Below are positions 8,743-18,191 of a stretch of 64,000 nt of DNA, piece after piece. Source of the DNA: Alphaproteobacteria bacterium (GTDB lineage: Bacteria > Pseudomonadota > Alphaproteobacteria > UBA6615); NCBI GenBank assembly GCA_039980135.1, contig JBDXCV010000009.1:443854-507853 (forward strand). The letters run 5' to 3'. The position numbers were made by a program, and so were the translations under genes. Position 1 is the stretch's first letter; the number at the start of each line of letters is the position of its first letter. The notes beneath the pieces were generated by a model. The model was given only the letters and a program-made list of their open reading frames with translations. It was not told the origin of the DNA and ran no database searches.

Positions 8743-10563
8743 ATGGACTACGCCGAACGCTACGCAGGCTGGCAAAACCTGCCACAGATGTTTTTCGACA
8801 AGGCCGAGGCACGCGGCGATGCCGCGATGTTCTGGTCCAAGCGCTACGATGCCTGGCAGCCCGTGTCATGGCATGACGCCCGCGACACGGTGAGCGCCAT
8901 CTCGCGCGGCCTGCGACGGATCGGCGTTGAGCACGGTGACCGGGTCATGCTGGTTTCGGAGAACCGGCCGGAATGGGGCCTGGCCGACCTCGCCGTCATG
9001 GCCGCGGGCGCGGTCACCGTACCCGCCTACACCACCAATACGGTGGCCGACCACATCCACATCATCACCGACTGCGACCCGCGCGTCGCTATCGTGTCGA
9101 ACGAACGGCTGGCCGAACGCCTGCTGCCCGCCATTCGCCACACCGGCACCGTCAAGACCGTCATCACCATGGAAGGTGCCGGTGGCGAGAGCGACGGGAT
9201 CGTCATCATCAACTGGCGGGACCTGTTTGAATCCGGCGCGGAAACCGACGACGACGTCGCCGCCGTGATCGGGCAAACCGCGCGCGACGATACGTCCTGC
9301 CTGATCTACACATCCGGCACCGGCGGCGCGCCCAAGGGGGTGATGCTCAGCCACGGCGCGATCCTGTGCAATTGCATCGGCGCCTATCACCTGTTCGAGG
9401 CGGACGGGATGCTGGAAATCGACAACGAGACATTCCTGTCCTTCCTGCCGCTCAGCCATTCCTACGAGCATACGGCGGGGCTGTACTTCCCGATCTCGAT
9501 CGGCGCCCAAGTCTACTATGCCGAGAGCGTGGACAAGCTGGCCGCCAATATGGGCGAGATGCACCCGACCATCATGACCGCGGTGCCTCGGCTGTATGAA
9601 TCCATGCACCAACGGATCATGGCGGGGGTGGAACGCAAGGGGGGGCTGTCGGAAAAGCTTTTCCGTAAGGCCGTCGCACTCGGTATCAAGCGTTACGAGC
9701 AAGGCGCGGCGGGGCTGTCGATGACCGAACGGCTGCAGGATTCGATCCTCGACAAGCTGGTGCGCAAGAAGGTTTCGTCGCGTTTCGGTGGCCGGCTCAA
9801 GGCGTTCGTCTCCGGCGGTGCGCCCCTGAACTACGACATCGGCGTCTTCTTCCTGGCGCTCGGCGTGCGTCTTCTCCAGGGCTACGGCCAGACCGAGACC
9901 GCGCCGGTGGTCAGCGCAAACCCGCCGTCGCGCATCAAGATCGACACGGTCGGGCCGGCTTTAGCCGGCGTCGATGTGCGCATCGCCGAGGATGGCGAAA
10001 TCCTGATCCGGGGCGAGCTAACCATGCAGGGATACTGGAACGCGCCCGAGCTGACCGCAGAGACCCTGCGCGATGGCTGGGTCCATACCGGCGACATCGG
10101 TATCCTCGACGAAGACGGCTACATCAAGATCACCGATCGCAAGAAGGACATCATCGTCAATTCCGGCGGCGACAATGTCTCGCCCCAGCGGGTCGAGGGC
10201 GCGCTGGTCTTCGAGCCGGAGATCAATCAGGCGATGGTCTATGGCGACAAGCGCCCGCATCTGGTCGCCGTTCTGGTACCGGATGACGACTTTGTCCATG
10301 CGTGGGCATCGGAGAACGACCGGGACGCGGACCTCTCGGCACTGGCCGATTCCGAGGCCTTCCACGAACGCCTGCGCGAGGCGCTGGAGCGGGCCAACAC
10401 ACGGCTCGGCCCGATCGAACAGGTGCGCCGCTTCATCGTCGCGAACGAGGCGTTCACGACCGAGAACGGCCTGATGACCCCATCATTGAAAATCCGGCGG
10501 CATGTGATTCGGGAAATCTACGGCGAGCGGCTGGAAGCGCTGTACGGTCGCGCCCGAACGTAA
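8743..10563 (+). CDS. long-chain acyl-CoA synthetase (AMP-forming)
   Basis: This 606-residue ANL-superfamily ligase activates fatty acids as acyl-AMP and then acyl-CoA. The phosphate-binding loop YTSGTGGAPKG is at residues 189-199, followed by GYGQTETAPV (adenine and magnesium site). WVHTGDIGILDEDGY and the ITDRKKDIIV hinge lie near the C-terminal domain. Length and the FLPLSHSYEHTAG block fit the FadD15/FAA1-like long-chain group. It is preceded by a 147-base gap from the divergent peptidase gene and is not in an operon; the downstream epimerase is convergent. Confidence 0.9.
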   Translation: MDYAERYAGWQNLPQMFFDKAEARGDAAMFWSKRYDAWQPVSWHDARDTVSAISRGLRRIGVEHGDRVMLVSENRPEWGLADLAVMAAGAVTVPAYTTNTVADHIHIITDCDPRVAIVSNERLAERLLPAIRHTGTVKTVITMEGAGGESDGIVIINWRDLFESGAETDDDVAAVIGQTARDDTSCLIYTSGTGGAPKGVMLSHGAILCNCIGAYHLFEADGMLEIDNETFLSFLPLSHSYEHTAGLYFPISIGAQVYYAESVDKLAANMGEMHPTIMTAVPRLYESMHQRIMAGVERKGGLSEKLFRKAVALGIKRYEQGAAGLSMTERLQDSILDKLVRKKVSSRFGGRLKAFVSGGAPLNYDIGVFFLALGVRLLQGYGQTETAPVVSANPPSRIKIDTVGPALAGVDVRIAEDGEILIRGELTMQGYWNAPELTAETLRDGWVHTGDIGILDEDGYIKITDRKKDIIVNSGGDNVSPQRVEGALVFEPEINQAMVYGDKRPHLVAVLVPDDDFVHAWASENDRDADLSALADSEAFHERLREALERANTRLGPIEQVRRFIVANEAFTTENGLMTPSLKIRRHVIREIYGERLEALYGRART

Positions 10564-10572
10564 GCAGATGCG

Positions 10573-11547
10573 CTAGTCGTGAAACTCGCGGTACCAGGCC
10601 ACAAAGTTGGGAATGCCCACATCGATCGGCGTCTTGGGCTCGAAGCCGAAATCGCGCTGGCTGGCGCTGATATCCGCATAGGTCGCCTGCACATCACCGG
10701 GCTGCATGGGCTGGAAGTCGATCTCGGCCTTGGTGCCGAGCGCGTCCTCGATCACGCCGATGAAGCGCATCAGCGGCTCCGACTGATTGTTGCCCAGATT
10801 GTAGACCCGGTGGGGCAGCTTGCCCTCTGCGTCGGGTTCCGGCGGCAGATCGAGCACCGCCACCACCCCCGCGACGATATCGTCGACATAGGTGAAGTCG
10901 CGCTGCATATCGCCGTTGTTGAAGACCGGGATCGGCTCACCGGCCACGATCTTGCGCGTGAAGATATAGGCGGACATGTCCGGCCGACCCCACGGGCCGT
11001 AGACGGTGAAGAAGCGCAGCCCGGTCAGCGGCATCCCATAGGTCACCGCATAGGCGTTGCTCATCAACTCGTCCGACTTCTTGGTCGCGGCATAGAGCGA
11101 CACCGGGTTGTCGACCTGGTCCTCGACCGAAAAGGGCAGCTTGGTGTTGCCGCCATAGACCGAAGAGGAACTGGCATAGACCATGTGCTGCAGGCCGTCG
11201 CCCAGCGCGCGCGCCGCCTCGAGCATGTTCATGTGGCCGACGATGTTGGCCTGAATATAGGCGCCGGGATTCTCCATGCTGTAGCGCACACCCGCCTGGG
11301 CCGCGAGATGGACAATACGGTCAACCCCTTTGGCCGCGTCCATGACCGTGTCGAGGTCGGCGATGTCGCCGCGCACGAAGGAGAAATTCTCGTGGGGCGT
11401 CAGCTGGGCCAGCCGCGCTTCCTTCAGGGCGACATCGTAATAGTCGTTGAGGTTGTCGATCCCGACGACCGTCTCGCCGCGTGCGAGCAGCGCCTGGCCG
11501 ACATGCATACCGATGAAACCGGCCGCACCGGTCAGAAGAACTGTCAT
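10573..11547 (-). CDS. NAD-dependent epimerase, UDP-glucuronate 4-epimerase-like
   Basis: This is a 324-residue extended short-chain dehydrogenase. The N-terminal Rossmann motif is TGAAGFIGMHV, followed by VVGIDNLNDYYDVALKEARL, which is the signature of UDP-glucuronate/UDP-galacturonate epimerases. The catalytic site is seen as SSSSVYGG and Y-x3-K in YAATKK. The enzyme would supply galacturonate-type sugars for lipopolysaccharide or exopolysaccharide. I chose the ATG at 11547, where family members begin, over a GTG at 11592 that adds 15 unconserved residues. It is monocistronic and divergent from the large oxidoreductase gene. Confidence 0.9.
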   Translation of the reverse strand: MTVLLTGAAGFIGMHVGQALLARGETVVGIDNLNDYYDVALKEARLAQLTPHENFSFVRGDIADLDTVMDAAKGVDRIVHLAAQAGVRYSMENPGAYIQANIVGHMNMLEAARALGDGLQHMVYASSSSVYGGNTKLPFSVEDQVDNPVSLYAATKKSDELMSNAYAVTYGMPLTGLRFFTVYGPWGRPDMSAYIFTRKIVAGEPIPVFNNGDMQRDFTYVDDIVAGVVAVLDLPPEPDAEGKLPHRVYNLGNNQSEPLMRFIGVIEDALGTKAEIDFQPMQPGDVQATYADISASQRDFGFEPKTPIDVGIPNFVAWYREFHD

Positions 11548-11786
11548 GACGTCACGAAATCCGATTGCACGTTCGGGCGCATCTTCACCCACATTTTCAA
11601 ACGATCATATAAATGAGACCGGCGGTGATTGCACGTCGCCCGGTGTTGGAAGCACAATGGGATTTAATTCCGGGGCCATTCAGCGCGGCAATGTGCCGAT
11701 AGTGCGGCGCGAATGGACAATTAGGACAGTAATACTTACATTTCTGTTCCGGGCGCGCCGCAGCCGCCCACCAGGGAGAGACATTC

Positions 11787-14700
11787 ATGGCCGAGAACGC
11801 CATCAGCCTTGACGATAAATACGCCCTCGAATCGGGCCGCGTGTATCTCACCGGAACCCAGGCACTGGTCCGCCTGCCGATGATCCAGCGACAGCGCGAC
11901 GCCGCGGCCGGGCTCGATACCGCCGCCTATGTCACCGGCTACCGGGGCTCCCCGCTCGGCGCGCTCGATCAGCAGATGGCGCGGGCCAAACCATTCCTCG
12001 AGCGGAACAGCATCGTGTTTCGCCCCGGGGTCAACGAGGACATGGCCGCCACCGCAATCTGGGGCACCCAGCAGCTCAACCTTTATCCCGATGCCAAGCA
12101 TCAGGGCATCTTCTCCATGTGGTACGGCAAGGGTCCGGGGGTCGACCGTTCGGGCGACGTGTTCAAGCATGGCAATCTGGCCGGCTCCTCGGCCCATGGC
12201 GGCGTGCTCCTGTTGGCCGGCGACGACCACACCTGCAAATCCTCCACCACCGCCCACCAGTCGGAATACGCCTTCGTCGATGCGATGATTCCGGTTCTGA
12301 ATCCGGCGGGCGTGCAGGAATTCCTCGACCTCGGCATCTATGGCTGGGCGATGTCGCGCTTCTCGGGCTGCTGGGTCGGCTATAAGACTGTGGCCGAAAC
12401 GGTGGACAGTTCCGCATCGGTGCATGTCGACCCCCAGCGGGTCCAGATCACCCTGCCGACCGATTTCCCCATGCCTGAGGGCGGCCTCAACATCCGCTGG
12501 CCCGATGAATTCCTGGTGCAGGAAGAGCGCCTCCACCGGCACAAGCTCTACGCGGCATTGGCATTCGCCCGGGCGAACCGCCTCGACAAAACCGTGATCG
12601 ACAGCCCCAAGAAGCGCCTCGGTATCGTCACCACGGGCAAGAGCTATCTGGATGTCCGCCAGGCGCTCGACGATCTGGGTATCACCGAGGAGATGGCGGT
12701 CGATGTGGGAATCAGCATCTTCAAGGTCGCGATGCCGTGGCCGCTGGAGCGCGATGGCATCCGCGAATTCGCCGAGGGACTCGAAGAGATTCTGGTCGTC
12801 GAGGAAAAACGCGCGCTGATGGAGAACCAGCTCAAGGAGCAGCTCTACAACTGGCGCCCAGACGTGCGCCCGCGGGTGATCGGCAAGTTCGACGAGAGCG
12901 GCGAATGGGTGTTGCCATCAACGGGCGAGCTCAGTCCGGCACAGATCGCGCGGGTCATCGCCAAGCGCCTTGCGCGCTGGCACAGCTCGGAGGCCATCGA
13001 GCAGCGCCTGTCCTATCTCGAACAGAAAGAGGCGTCACTGGCCCAGCAGCCGCCGAGCGCCAAACGCATCCCGTATTTCTGCTCGGGCTGCCCCCACAAC
13101 AGCTCCACGAAGGTCCCCGAGGGCAGCCGCGCGCTCGCCGGAATCGGTTGCCATTTCATGGCGCTCTGGATGGACCGGGACACCGAGACCTTCACCCATA
13201 TGGGCGGCGAAGGCGTGAGCTGGGTCGGCCAGGCGCCGTTCAGCAATGACGACCATGTCTTCGTCAATCTGGGCGACGGCACCTACTATCACTCGGGTTA
13301 CATGGCCATCCGCCAGGCCGTCGCGGCCGACGTGAATATCACCTACAAGATCCTGTTCAACGACGCGGTGGCGATGACCGGCGGTCAGCCGGTCGATGGC
13401 CCGCTCACGGTGCCCGCCATCACCCGCCAGGTCGAGGCCGAGGGGGTGAAACGTATCGTCGTGGTGAGCGACGAGCCGGACAAGTACCCGACCGGCGCGC
13501 CGTTCGCCCACGGGGTCTCCATCCATCACCGTGACGAGCTCGACCAGGTGCAGCGCGACCTGCGCGAATTCCCCGGCGTGTCCGTGCTGGTCTATGACCA
13601 GACATGCGCGGCGGAGAAACGCCGTCGGCGCAAGCGCGGCACCTTCCCCGACCCCGCCAAGCGGGTGATGATCAACGAGGCGGTGTGCGAAGGCTGCGGC
13701 GACTGCTCGGTCAAGTCCAACTGCCTGTCGGTGGTGCCGGTCGAGACCGAATTCGGCCGCAAGCGGGCGATCGACCAGTCGAGTTGCAACAAGGATTATT
13801 CCTGCGTCAACGGCTTCTGCCCGAGCTTTGTGACCGTCGAGGGCGGCCAGCTGCGCACGCCGGACACGTCTGCCCCGGTCGGTGCGGACACGGCCTTCGA
13901 CGGGATCGAGCTTCCCGAACCCAACCTGCCCGACCTGAACAACCCCTACGGCATCCTCGTCACCGGCGTGGGCGGCACCGGCGTGGTGACCATCGGTGCC
14001 CTGCTCGGCATGGCCGCGCATATCGAGGGCAAGGGCGTGTCGGTGCTCGACATGACCGGCCTCGCGCAGAAGGGGGGTGCGGTGATCAGCCATGTGCGCA
14101 TCGGTGAAACACCGGAAGACCTGCACGCCGTGAGAATCGCGGCGGGCAGCGCGGATCTGGTACTCGGCTGCGATCTCGTCGTGGCCGCCGGGGCGGACGC
14201 GGTCGCCCGCATGCAACCCGGGCTGACCCATGCGGTGATCAACAGCCACGAAACTGTGACCGGCGACTTTACCCGCAATCCGGATTTCGACATGAACGCG
14301 CCGGAGATGCGCCAGACCATCGAGGTCGCGGTCGGCGAAGCCGCGGCCAGCTTTGTCGAAGCCACCCGTTACGCAACCGCGCTGCTCGGCGATTCCATTG
14401 CCACCAACCTCTTCATGCTCGGCTATGCCTGGCAGAAGGGCCTGATCCCGGTCACCGGCGCGGCCCTCGATCAGGCGATCGAACTGAACGCCGTGGCGGT
14501 CGAGTTCAACCGTTCGGCCTTCCTGTGGGGCCGTCGGGCAGCCGTGGACGAGGCGCGGGTCGCGCGCGCCGCGGAACCGGTGACACCACTGCGCCTGCAG
14601 GCACCCGATATCGCCACCACCCTGGAAGACGTGGTCGCGCGGCGTATCCGCTTCCTGACCGATTATCAGAACGAGGCCTATGCCCGGCGTTACAAGGATC

Positions 14701-15281
14701 TGGTGGTGCGTGTGCAGAAGGCCGAAGGGGAGAAAGCCAAGGGGGGGGAGGGCCTCGCCGGTGCGGTGGCGCGCTACTACTACAAGCTGCTCGCTTACAA
14801 AGACGAGTATGAGGTCGCGCGGCTCTATACCGACGGCCAGTTCACCCGCAAGCTGCACGACCAGTTCGAGGGCGACTACAAGCTCAAATTCCACATGGCC
14901 CCGCCCCTGTTCGCCAGGCGCGACCCGGAAACGGGCGAGCTCCTGAAGCAGGAATTCGGCCCCTGGATGATGACCGCGTTCCGGGCGCTCGCGGGCATGA
15001 AGTTCCTGCGCGGCACGGCCTTCGACCCCTTCGGCCGCGCGGCCGAACGCAAGCAGGAACGCCAGCTGATCACGGACTATGAAAAGGTGATCGCGGACAT
15101 CTGCGACGGGCTCAACCGGGGCAACCATGATCTGGCGATCGCGATCGCCTCGATCCCCGAGCATATTCGCGGCTACGGCCATGTGAAGGACGAGCATCTG
15201 GCCAAGGCCAAGACCGAGGAGGCCGCCCTGCTGCGCGCCTTCCACGACCCCAACGCCCCGCAGGCGAAAGCGGCGGAGTAA
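11787..15281 (+). CDS. indolepyruvate:ferredoxin oxidoreductase family protein (IorA-IorB fusion)
   Basis: This 1164-residue protein fuses the parts of a 2-oxoacid:ferredoxin oxidoreductase. The N-terminus is the pyrimidine-binding domain (TAAYVTGYRGSPLGALDQQM). The middle is the TPP-binding domain (HMGGEGVSWVGQAPF, NLGDGTYYHSG). A ferredoxin-like Cys cluster (NEAVCEGCGDCSVKSNC) follows, and then the gamma domain (VTGVGGTGVVTIGALLGMAA). The family decarboxylates aryl- or branched-chain 2-oxoacids to acyl-CoA, passing electrons to ferredoxin. Fused proteins of this length are typical of proteobacteria, where the substrate is usually untested. It has a long divergent upstream region and no operon partner. 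Confidence 0.9.
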   Translation: MAENAISLDDKYALESGRVYLTGTQALVRLPMIQRQRDAAAGLDTAAYVTGYRGSPLGALDQQMARAKPFLERNSIVFRPGVNEDMAATAIWGTQQLNLYPDAKHQGIFSMWYGKGPGVDRSGDVFKHGNLAGSSAHGGVLLLAGDDHTCKSSTTAHQSEYAFVDAMIPVLNPAGVQEFLDLGIYGWAMSRFSGCWVGYKTVAETVDSSASVHVDPQRVQITLPTDFPMPEGGLNIRWPDEFLVQEERLHRHKLYAALAFARANRLDKTVIDSPKKRLGIVTTGKSYLDVRQALDDLGITEEMAVDVGISIFKVAMPWPLERDGIREFAEGLEEILVVEEKRALMENQLKEQLYNWRPDVRPRVIGKFDESGEWVLPSTGELSPAQIARVIAKRLARWHSSEAIEQRLSYLEQKEASLAQQPPSAKRIPYFCSGCPHNSSTKVPEGSRALAGIGCHFMALWMDRDTETFTHMGGEGVSWVGQAPFSNDDHVFVNLGDGTYYHSGYMAIRQAVAADVNITYKILFNDAVAMTGGQPVDGPLTVPAITRQVEAEGVKRIVVVSDEPDKYPTGAPFAHGVSIHHRDELDQVQRDLREFPGVSVLVYDQTCAAEKRRRRKRGTFPDPAKRVMINEAVCEGCGDCSVKSNCLSVVPVETEFGRKRAIDQSSCNKDYSCVNGFCPSFVTVEGGQLRTPDTSAPVGADTAFDGIELPEPNLPDLNNPYGILVTGVGGTGVVTIGALLGMAAHIEGKGVSVLDMTGLAQKGGAVISHVRIGETPEDLHAVRIAAGSADLVLGCDLVVAAGADAVARMQPGLTHAVINSHETVTGDFTRNPDFDMNAPEMRQTIEVAVGEAAASFVEATRYATALLGDSIATNLFMLGYAWQKGLIPVTGAALDQAIELNAVAVEFNRSAFLWGRRAAVDEARVARAAEPVTPLRLQAPDIATTLEDVVARRIRFLTDYQNEAYARRYKDLVVRVQKAEGEKAKGGEGLAGAVARYYYKLLAYKDEYEVARLYTDGQFTRKLHDQFEGDYKLKFHMAPPLFARRDPETGELLKQEFGPWMMTAFRALAGMKFLRGTAFDPFGRAAERKQERQLITDYEKVIADICDGLNRGNHDLAIAIASIPEHIRGYGHVKDEHLAKAKTEEAALLRAFHDPNAPQAKAAE

Positions 15282-15293
15282 CGACCCATAACG

Positions 15294-15319
15294 AAAAGGG
15301 CCCGACGATGCCGGGCCCT
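15294..15319 (-). terminator. Rho-independent terminator of the BCCT gene
   Basis: A perfect 8-bp stem (15297-15304 with 15312-15319, AGGGCCCG/CGGGCCCT) with a 7-base loop lies between two convergent genes. Read on the minus strand the hairpin is followed by TTTT, so it terminates transcription from the BCCT transporter gene. On the plus strand there is no T-run, but the stem could still slow polymerase leaving the oxidoreductase gene. Confidence 0.75.
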
Positions 15320-15345
15320 CTCGATGTCAGTCTCGGTAACCGGCG

Positions 15346-16944
15346 TCAGTCGTCGCCGGCCGCCGGTGCCGGATCGGCACGCAGAGAATCGCCGAACATC
15401 AGCTCGTGCCGCAGCCCCAGATAGAGGCTGACGCACATGGCGATCAGCACCAGGGTGAACGGCAACCCGACGGTGATAGCCGCCGCCTGCAACGCGCCCA
15501 GCGCATCCGCGCCGCCACCGAACAGCAATGCTGCGGCGATGACACCCTCCATGACCGCCCAGAAAATACGCTGGGTGGTCGGGGCGTCGATCTTGCCCCC
15601 GGCGGTGATGCTGTCGATCACCAGCGAACCGGAATCCGACGAGGTGATGAAGAACACCAGCACCAGAATGATCGCCACGAAGGAGGTGATGCCCGTGAGC
15701 GGCAAATTGTCGAGCATCTGGAACATGGCCAGCGGCACCTCGCTGATGCCGTTGGCGAGTGCGCCGACACCATTGGTTGCCTGATCGAGCGCGCTGCCTC
15801 CGAACACGGACATCCAGACCAGGGTTACCAGCGTCGGCACCAGCAGCACCGCGACGATGAACTGGCGCACGGTCCGGCCCTTGGAAATGCGGGCGATGAA
15901 CATGCCGACAAACGGTGACCAGGAGATCCACCAGGCCCAGTAGAAGACCGTCCAGCCGTGATAGAATTTCTCGTCCTCACGACCGACCCAGTTGCTGAGC
16001 GGGATGATGTCTGTGACGTAGTTGGACAGCGTCGTCCCCATCGTTGCGAAGATCGCGAGGGTCGGGCCGAGCAACAGGACGAAGAGCAGCAGCAAGGCGG
16101 CCAGCCCCATATTGATATTGCTGAGGATCTTTACCCCGCCGTCGAGCCCGCGGGTGACGGAGATCAGCGCGACCCCGGTCACGCCGACAATGATCGCGAT
16201 CTGGGTGTTGATCCCCGGGTCGGTGCCGAACAGAAAGTTGAACCCGCTCGCCGCCTGCTGGGCGCCGAAGCCGAGCGAGGTGGCCAGACCGAAGATGGTG
16301 GCGAGCACCGCCAGGGTGTCGATGATGTGCCCGAACCAGCCCCAGGTCCGCTCCTTGAGCAGCGGATAGAAGGCGGAGCGGATCGTCAGCGGCAGCCCCT
16401 TATTGTAGGCGAAGAAGGCCAGGGACAGCCCGACCACCGCGTAGATCGCCCAGGGGTGCAGGCCCCAGTGGAACATGGTCGCGCCCATCGCCGCGCCCGC
16501 GCCTTCAGGCGTGTTCGGCGGCGCGTTGAGCGGCGTGCCGAACCAGTCCGTGTAATAGCCGACGGGTTCGGCCACGGCCCAGAACATCAGGCCGATGCCC
16601 ATGCCCGCGGCGAACAGCATCGCGAACCAGGACATCAGCGAGAAGTCGGGCTTGGCACCATCGCCGCCGATGCGGATCTTGCCGACCGGCAGCACGATGA
16701 GCGCCAGACAGAACAGCACGAAGATGTTGCCGCCGACACTGAACAGCCAGTCGAAATTATTGATCGACCAGCCCTTGGCGCCGTCGAAGGCTTCCTTCGC
16801 CGGTTCGGGCGCGGCCACAGTGCCGACGACGAAGAGCACGATCAGGATCGCGGTGATCCAGAACACCGGGTGATGAACATCCACCCCCCATTTCTGCATA
16901 TTGTGGTCCCCGACCGAATGGTCGGAGGAATATCTCTGTGGCAT
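15346..16944 (-). CDS. BCCT family (betaine/carnitine/choline) transporter
   Basis: This 532-residue membrane protein has about 12 helices and the BCCT signature. The glycine-rich stretch GMGIGLMFWAVAEP is in helix 3, the tryptophan-rich WAWWISWSPFVGMFIAR in helix 8, and SSDSGS comes later. BCCT carriers take up quaternary-ammonium solutes such as glycine betaine, choline or DMSP with Na+ or H+, often for osmoprotection. The short C-terminal tail (about 20 residues after the last helix) lacks the long osmosensing extension of BetP. A perfect 18-bp palindrome lies about 210 bases upstream. Confidence 0.92.
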   Translation of the reverse strand: MPQRYSSDHSVGDHNMQKWGVDVHHPVFWITAILIVLFVVGTVAAPEPAKEAFDGAKGWSINNFDWLFSVGGNIFVLFCLALIVLPVGKIRIGGDGAKPDFSLMSWFAMLFAAGMGIGLMFWAVAEPVGYYTDWFGTPLNAPPNTPEGAGAAMGATMFHWGLHPWAIYAVVGLSLAFFAYNKGLPLTIRSAFYPLLKERTWGWFGHIIDTLAVLATIFGLATSLGFGAQQAASGFNFLFGTDPGINTQIAIIVGVTGVALISVTRGLDGGVKILSNINMGLAALLLLFVLLLGPTLAIFATMGTTLSNYVTDIIPLSNWVGREDEKFYHGWTVFYWAWWISWSPFVGMFIARISKGRTVRQFIVAVLLVPTLVTLVWMSVFGGSALDQATNGVGALANGISEVPLAMFQMLDNLPLTGITSFVAIILVLVFFITSSDSGSLVIDSITAGGKIDAPTTQRIFWAVMEGVIAAALLFGGGADALGALQAAAITVGLPFTLVLIAMCVSLYLGLRHELMFGDSLRADPAPAAGDD

Positions 16945-17276
16945 GCCAAGCCCCCCATGGCTTTGTCACGCGCATGCGCCCATGAACGACGCAAGCGCAC
17001 GCGCCGAATTCATCTCAATCAAGGACAAGATAAAGGGAACTTGGTGTGGCCCCTTGCGACCGGTTCTTTGACGCCGGTCCCGCGTGCTGGTTCAGGTGAT
17101 GTCGTGAACGGCCCGAATGGGCGAGAACCAGCTTCCCCCGCAGAAATGCCCCATCGAGATATCTCGATGTTGGTGGGCGAATCCTAACAAAAGGCCGGGA
17201 AAATTGCGAATTTGCGCGGTAATCCGGCGTTCGCGGCGCCTCCGGGGCGAATCAACCCGCGGTGTCTGGAAACCGC
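16945..17276. other. 332-bp non-coding region upstream of the BCCT gene
   Basis: Both flanking genes are on the minus strand, so this stretch holds the 3-prime end of the gapR transcript and the control region of the transporter gene. I find no credible small gene in it. The only structure that stands out is the perfect palindrome at 17152-17169. An AT-richer patch at about 17185-17215 could hold promoter elements, but no convincing -35/-10 pair is visible. Confidence 0.5.
17152..17169. promoter_or_regulatory. 18-bp perfect palindrome, candidate operator
   Basis: CATCGAGAT is followed immediately by its reverse complement ATCTCGATG with no loop, so this is a DNA dyad rather than an RNA hairpin. 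It lies about 210 bases before the BCCT transporter start and 110 bases after the gapR stop, in otherwise featureless DNA. A dimeric regulator site is the simplest reading; the regulator is not identifiable here. Confidence 0.45.
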
Positions 17277-17519
17277 CTAGAAGCCGATGGCGTTGCGATA
17301 CACCTCAAGCAGATGCTCCTGCTCCTGGCGCTCGGCGGGCTCAAGCTTCCGCAGGCGCACGATCTGGCGCATCGTCTTGGCGTCGAACCCGGCCGACTTG
17401 GCCTCCGAATAGACCTCGCGGATATCCGCGTTCAGGTTGGCGCGGTCTTCCTCCAGCCGTTCAACCCGCTCGATAAAGCTTCGCAGGCGATCGGCCGCAA
17501 TTCCACCGGTGTCCGACAT
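17277..17519 (-). CDS. gapR: GapR family DNA-binding protein (DUF2312)
   Basis: This 80-residue protein matches the DUF2312/GapR family along its whole length (AADRLRSFIERVERLEEDRA, DIREVYSEAKSAGFD, MRQIVRLRKL). In Caulobacter GapR is an essential nucleoid-associated protein that clamps overtwisted DNA ahead of replication and transcription and stimulates gyrase and topoisomerase IV. The first part is a long coiled coil and the C-terminal half is basic. I chose the ATG at 17519, preceded by GGAGAG, over an ATG at 17567. The family is largely restricted to alphaproteobacteria and supports that assignment. Confidence 0.92.
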   Translation of the reverse strand: MSDTGGIAADRLRSFIERVERLEEDRANLNADIREVYSEAKSAGFDAKTMRQIVRLRKLEPAERQEQEHLLEVYRNAIGF

Positions 17520-17597
17520 CAAATTCTCTCCGAAAGCGAATGGCGCCGCGCGTATCGGCGACGCCACGGCGTTTAACCCAATCGCCTGTGGAAAGGC

Positions 17598-17618
17598 AAA
17601 GGGCGCTTATTCAGCGCC
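17598..17618 (-). terminator. weak terminator after the GNAT gene
   Basis: Read on the minus strand, a 6-bp stem GGCGCT/AGCGCC with a 5-base loop (17602-17618) is followed by C and three Ts. It lies 25 bases after the GNAT stop codon and before gapR, the expected place for a terminator. The T-run is short. Confidence 0.4.
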
Positions 17619-17642
17619 TGTGCAAAACACCGTCGCGCCGGA

Positions 17643-18170
17643 TCAGCCGACGCTTTTCTCGAACCAGAGCTGGGCGTAGGGGTTGTCGTTGTAGCGCGGA
17701 ATTTCGGCGTAGCCACAACGGCGGTAAAGCGCACGGGCCTCCGGCAAGGCCCCGTTGGAATCCAGGCGAAGCAGGTGACAGCCCATCTCGTGGGCCGCGA
17801 CTTCCAACGCGTTGAGAATCCGGTAGCCGATACCGAGGCCGCGCAGCGTGTCGTCGACCCACATGCGCTTAATTTCGGCGAAGGCGGGTCCCGCGTCGGA
17901 GGTACGGACGACCACCCCGCCACAGCCGACCGGGCGCACATTTCCGGGAAACTCGATGCGCGCCAGAACAAAACGGCCCGCCGGGGCGGTCATGTCCGTG
18001 TCTGCGTCGGCGCCGCCCGCGCCGCCCGGGCCGGCGTCGAAGCCACCCGGAAAGCGCCTGTTCAGTTCGTCGAAATAGCGATCCCGGCACCAGAGAGAAT
18101 CGGGATCGGTCGGCGCCGCCGTCCTGATCTGCAGAGAGGCGCTGAGGCGCCGGCGTTCTGCCTCATCCAT
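17643..18170 (-). CDS. GNAT family N-acetyltransferase
   Basis: This 175-residue acetyltransferase carries the acetyl-CoA pyrophosphate loop RGLGIGYRIL and the C-terminal block EARALYRRCGYAEIPRYND. GNAT enzymes transfer acetyl from acetyl-CoA to an amine of a protein, amino acid or drug. Sequence alone does not give the substrate. About 20 residues of glycine/alanine/aspartate-rich insertion (near residues 42-60) separate beta strands and look like a disordered loop. It is followed on the same strand by gapR after a probable terminator, and it lies just downstream of the DUF1244 gene. Confidence 0.85.
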   Translation of the reverse strand: MDEAERRRLSASLQIRTAAPTDPDSLWCRDRYFDELNRRFPGGFDAGPGGAGGADADTDMTAPAGRFVLARIEFPGNVRPVGCGGVVVRTSDAGPAFAEIKRMWVDDTLRGLGIGYRILNALEVAAHEMGCHLLRLDSNGALPEARALYRRCGYAEIPRYNDNPYAQLWFEKSVG

Positions 18171-18191
18171 CGGCGGGCGTTGAACGGCCGG

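Noticed and set aside
11548-11786. Promoter of the oxidoreductase fusion gene (TGGACA followed by AT-rich DNA near 11712-11745)
   Set aside because: Elements match the consensus poorly and the spacing is wrong, so no promoter is claimed.
13035-15245. A 736-codon open frame antisense to the oxidoreductase fusion gene
   Set aside because: Same effect: long antisense frame over a well-supported gene, with no ribosome-binding site or domain.
15958-17187. A 409-codon plus-strand frame over the BCCT gene
   Set aside because: Low-complexity Glu/Arg/Gln-rich product antisense to a clear membrane protein gene.
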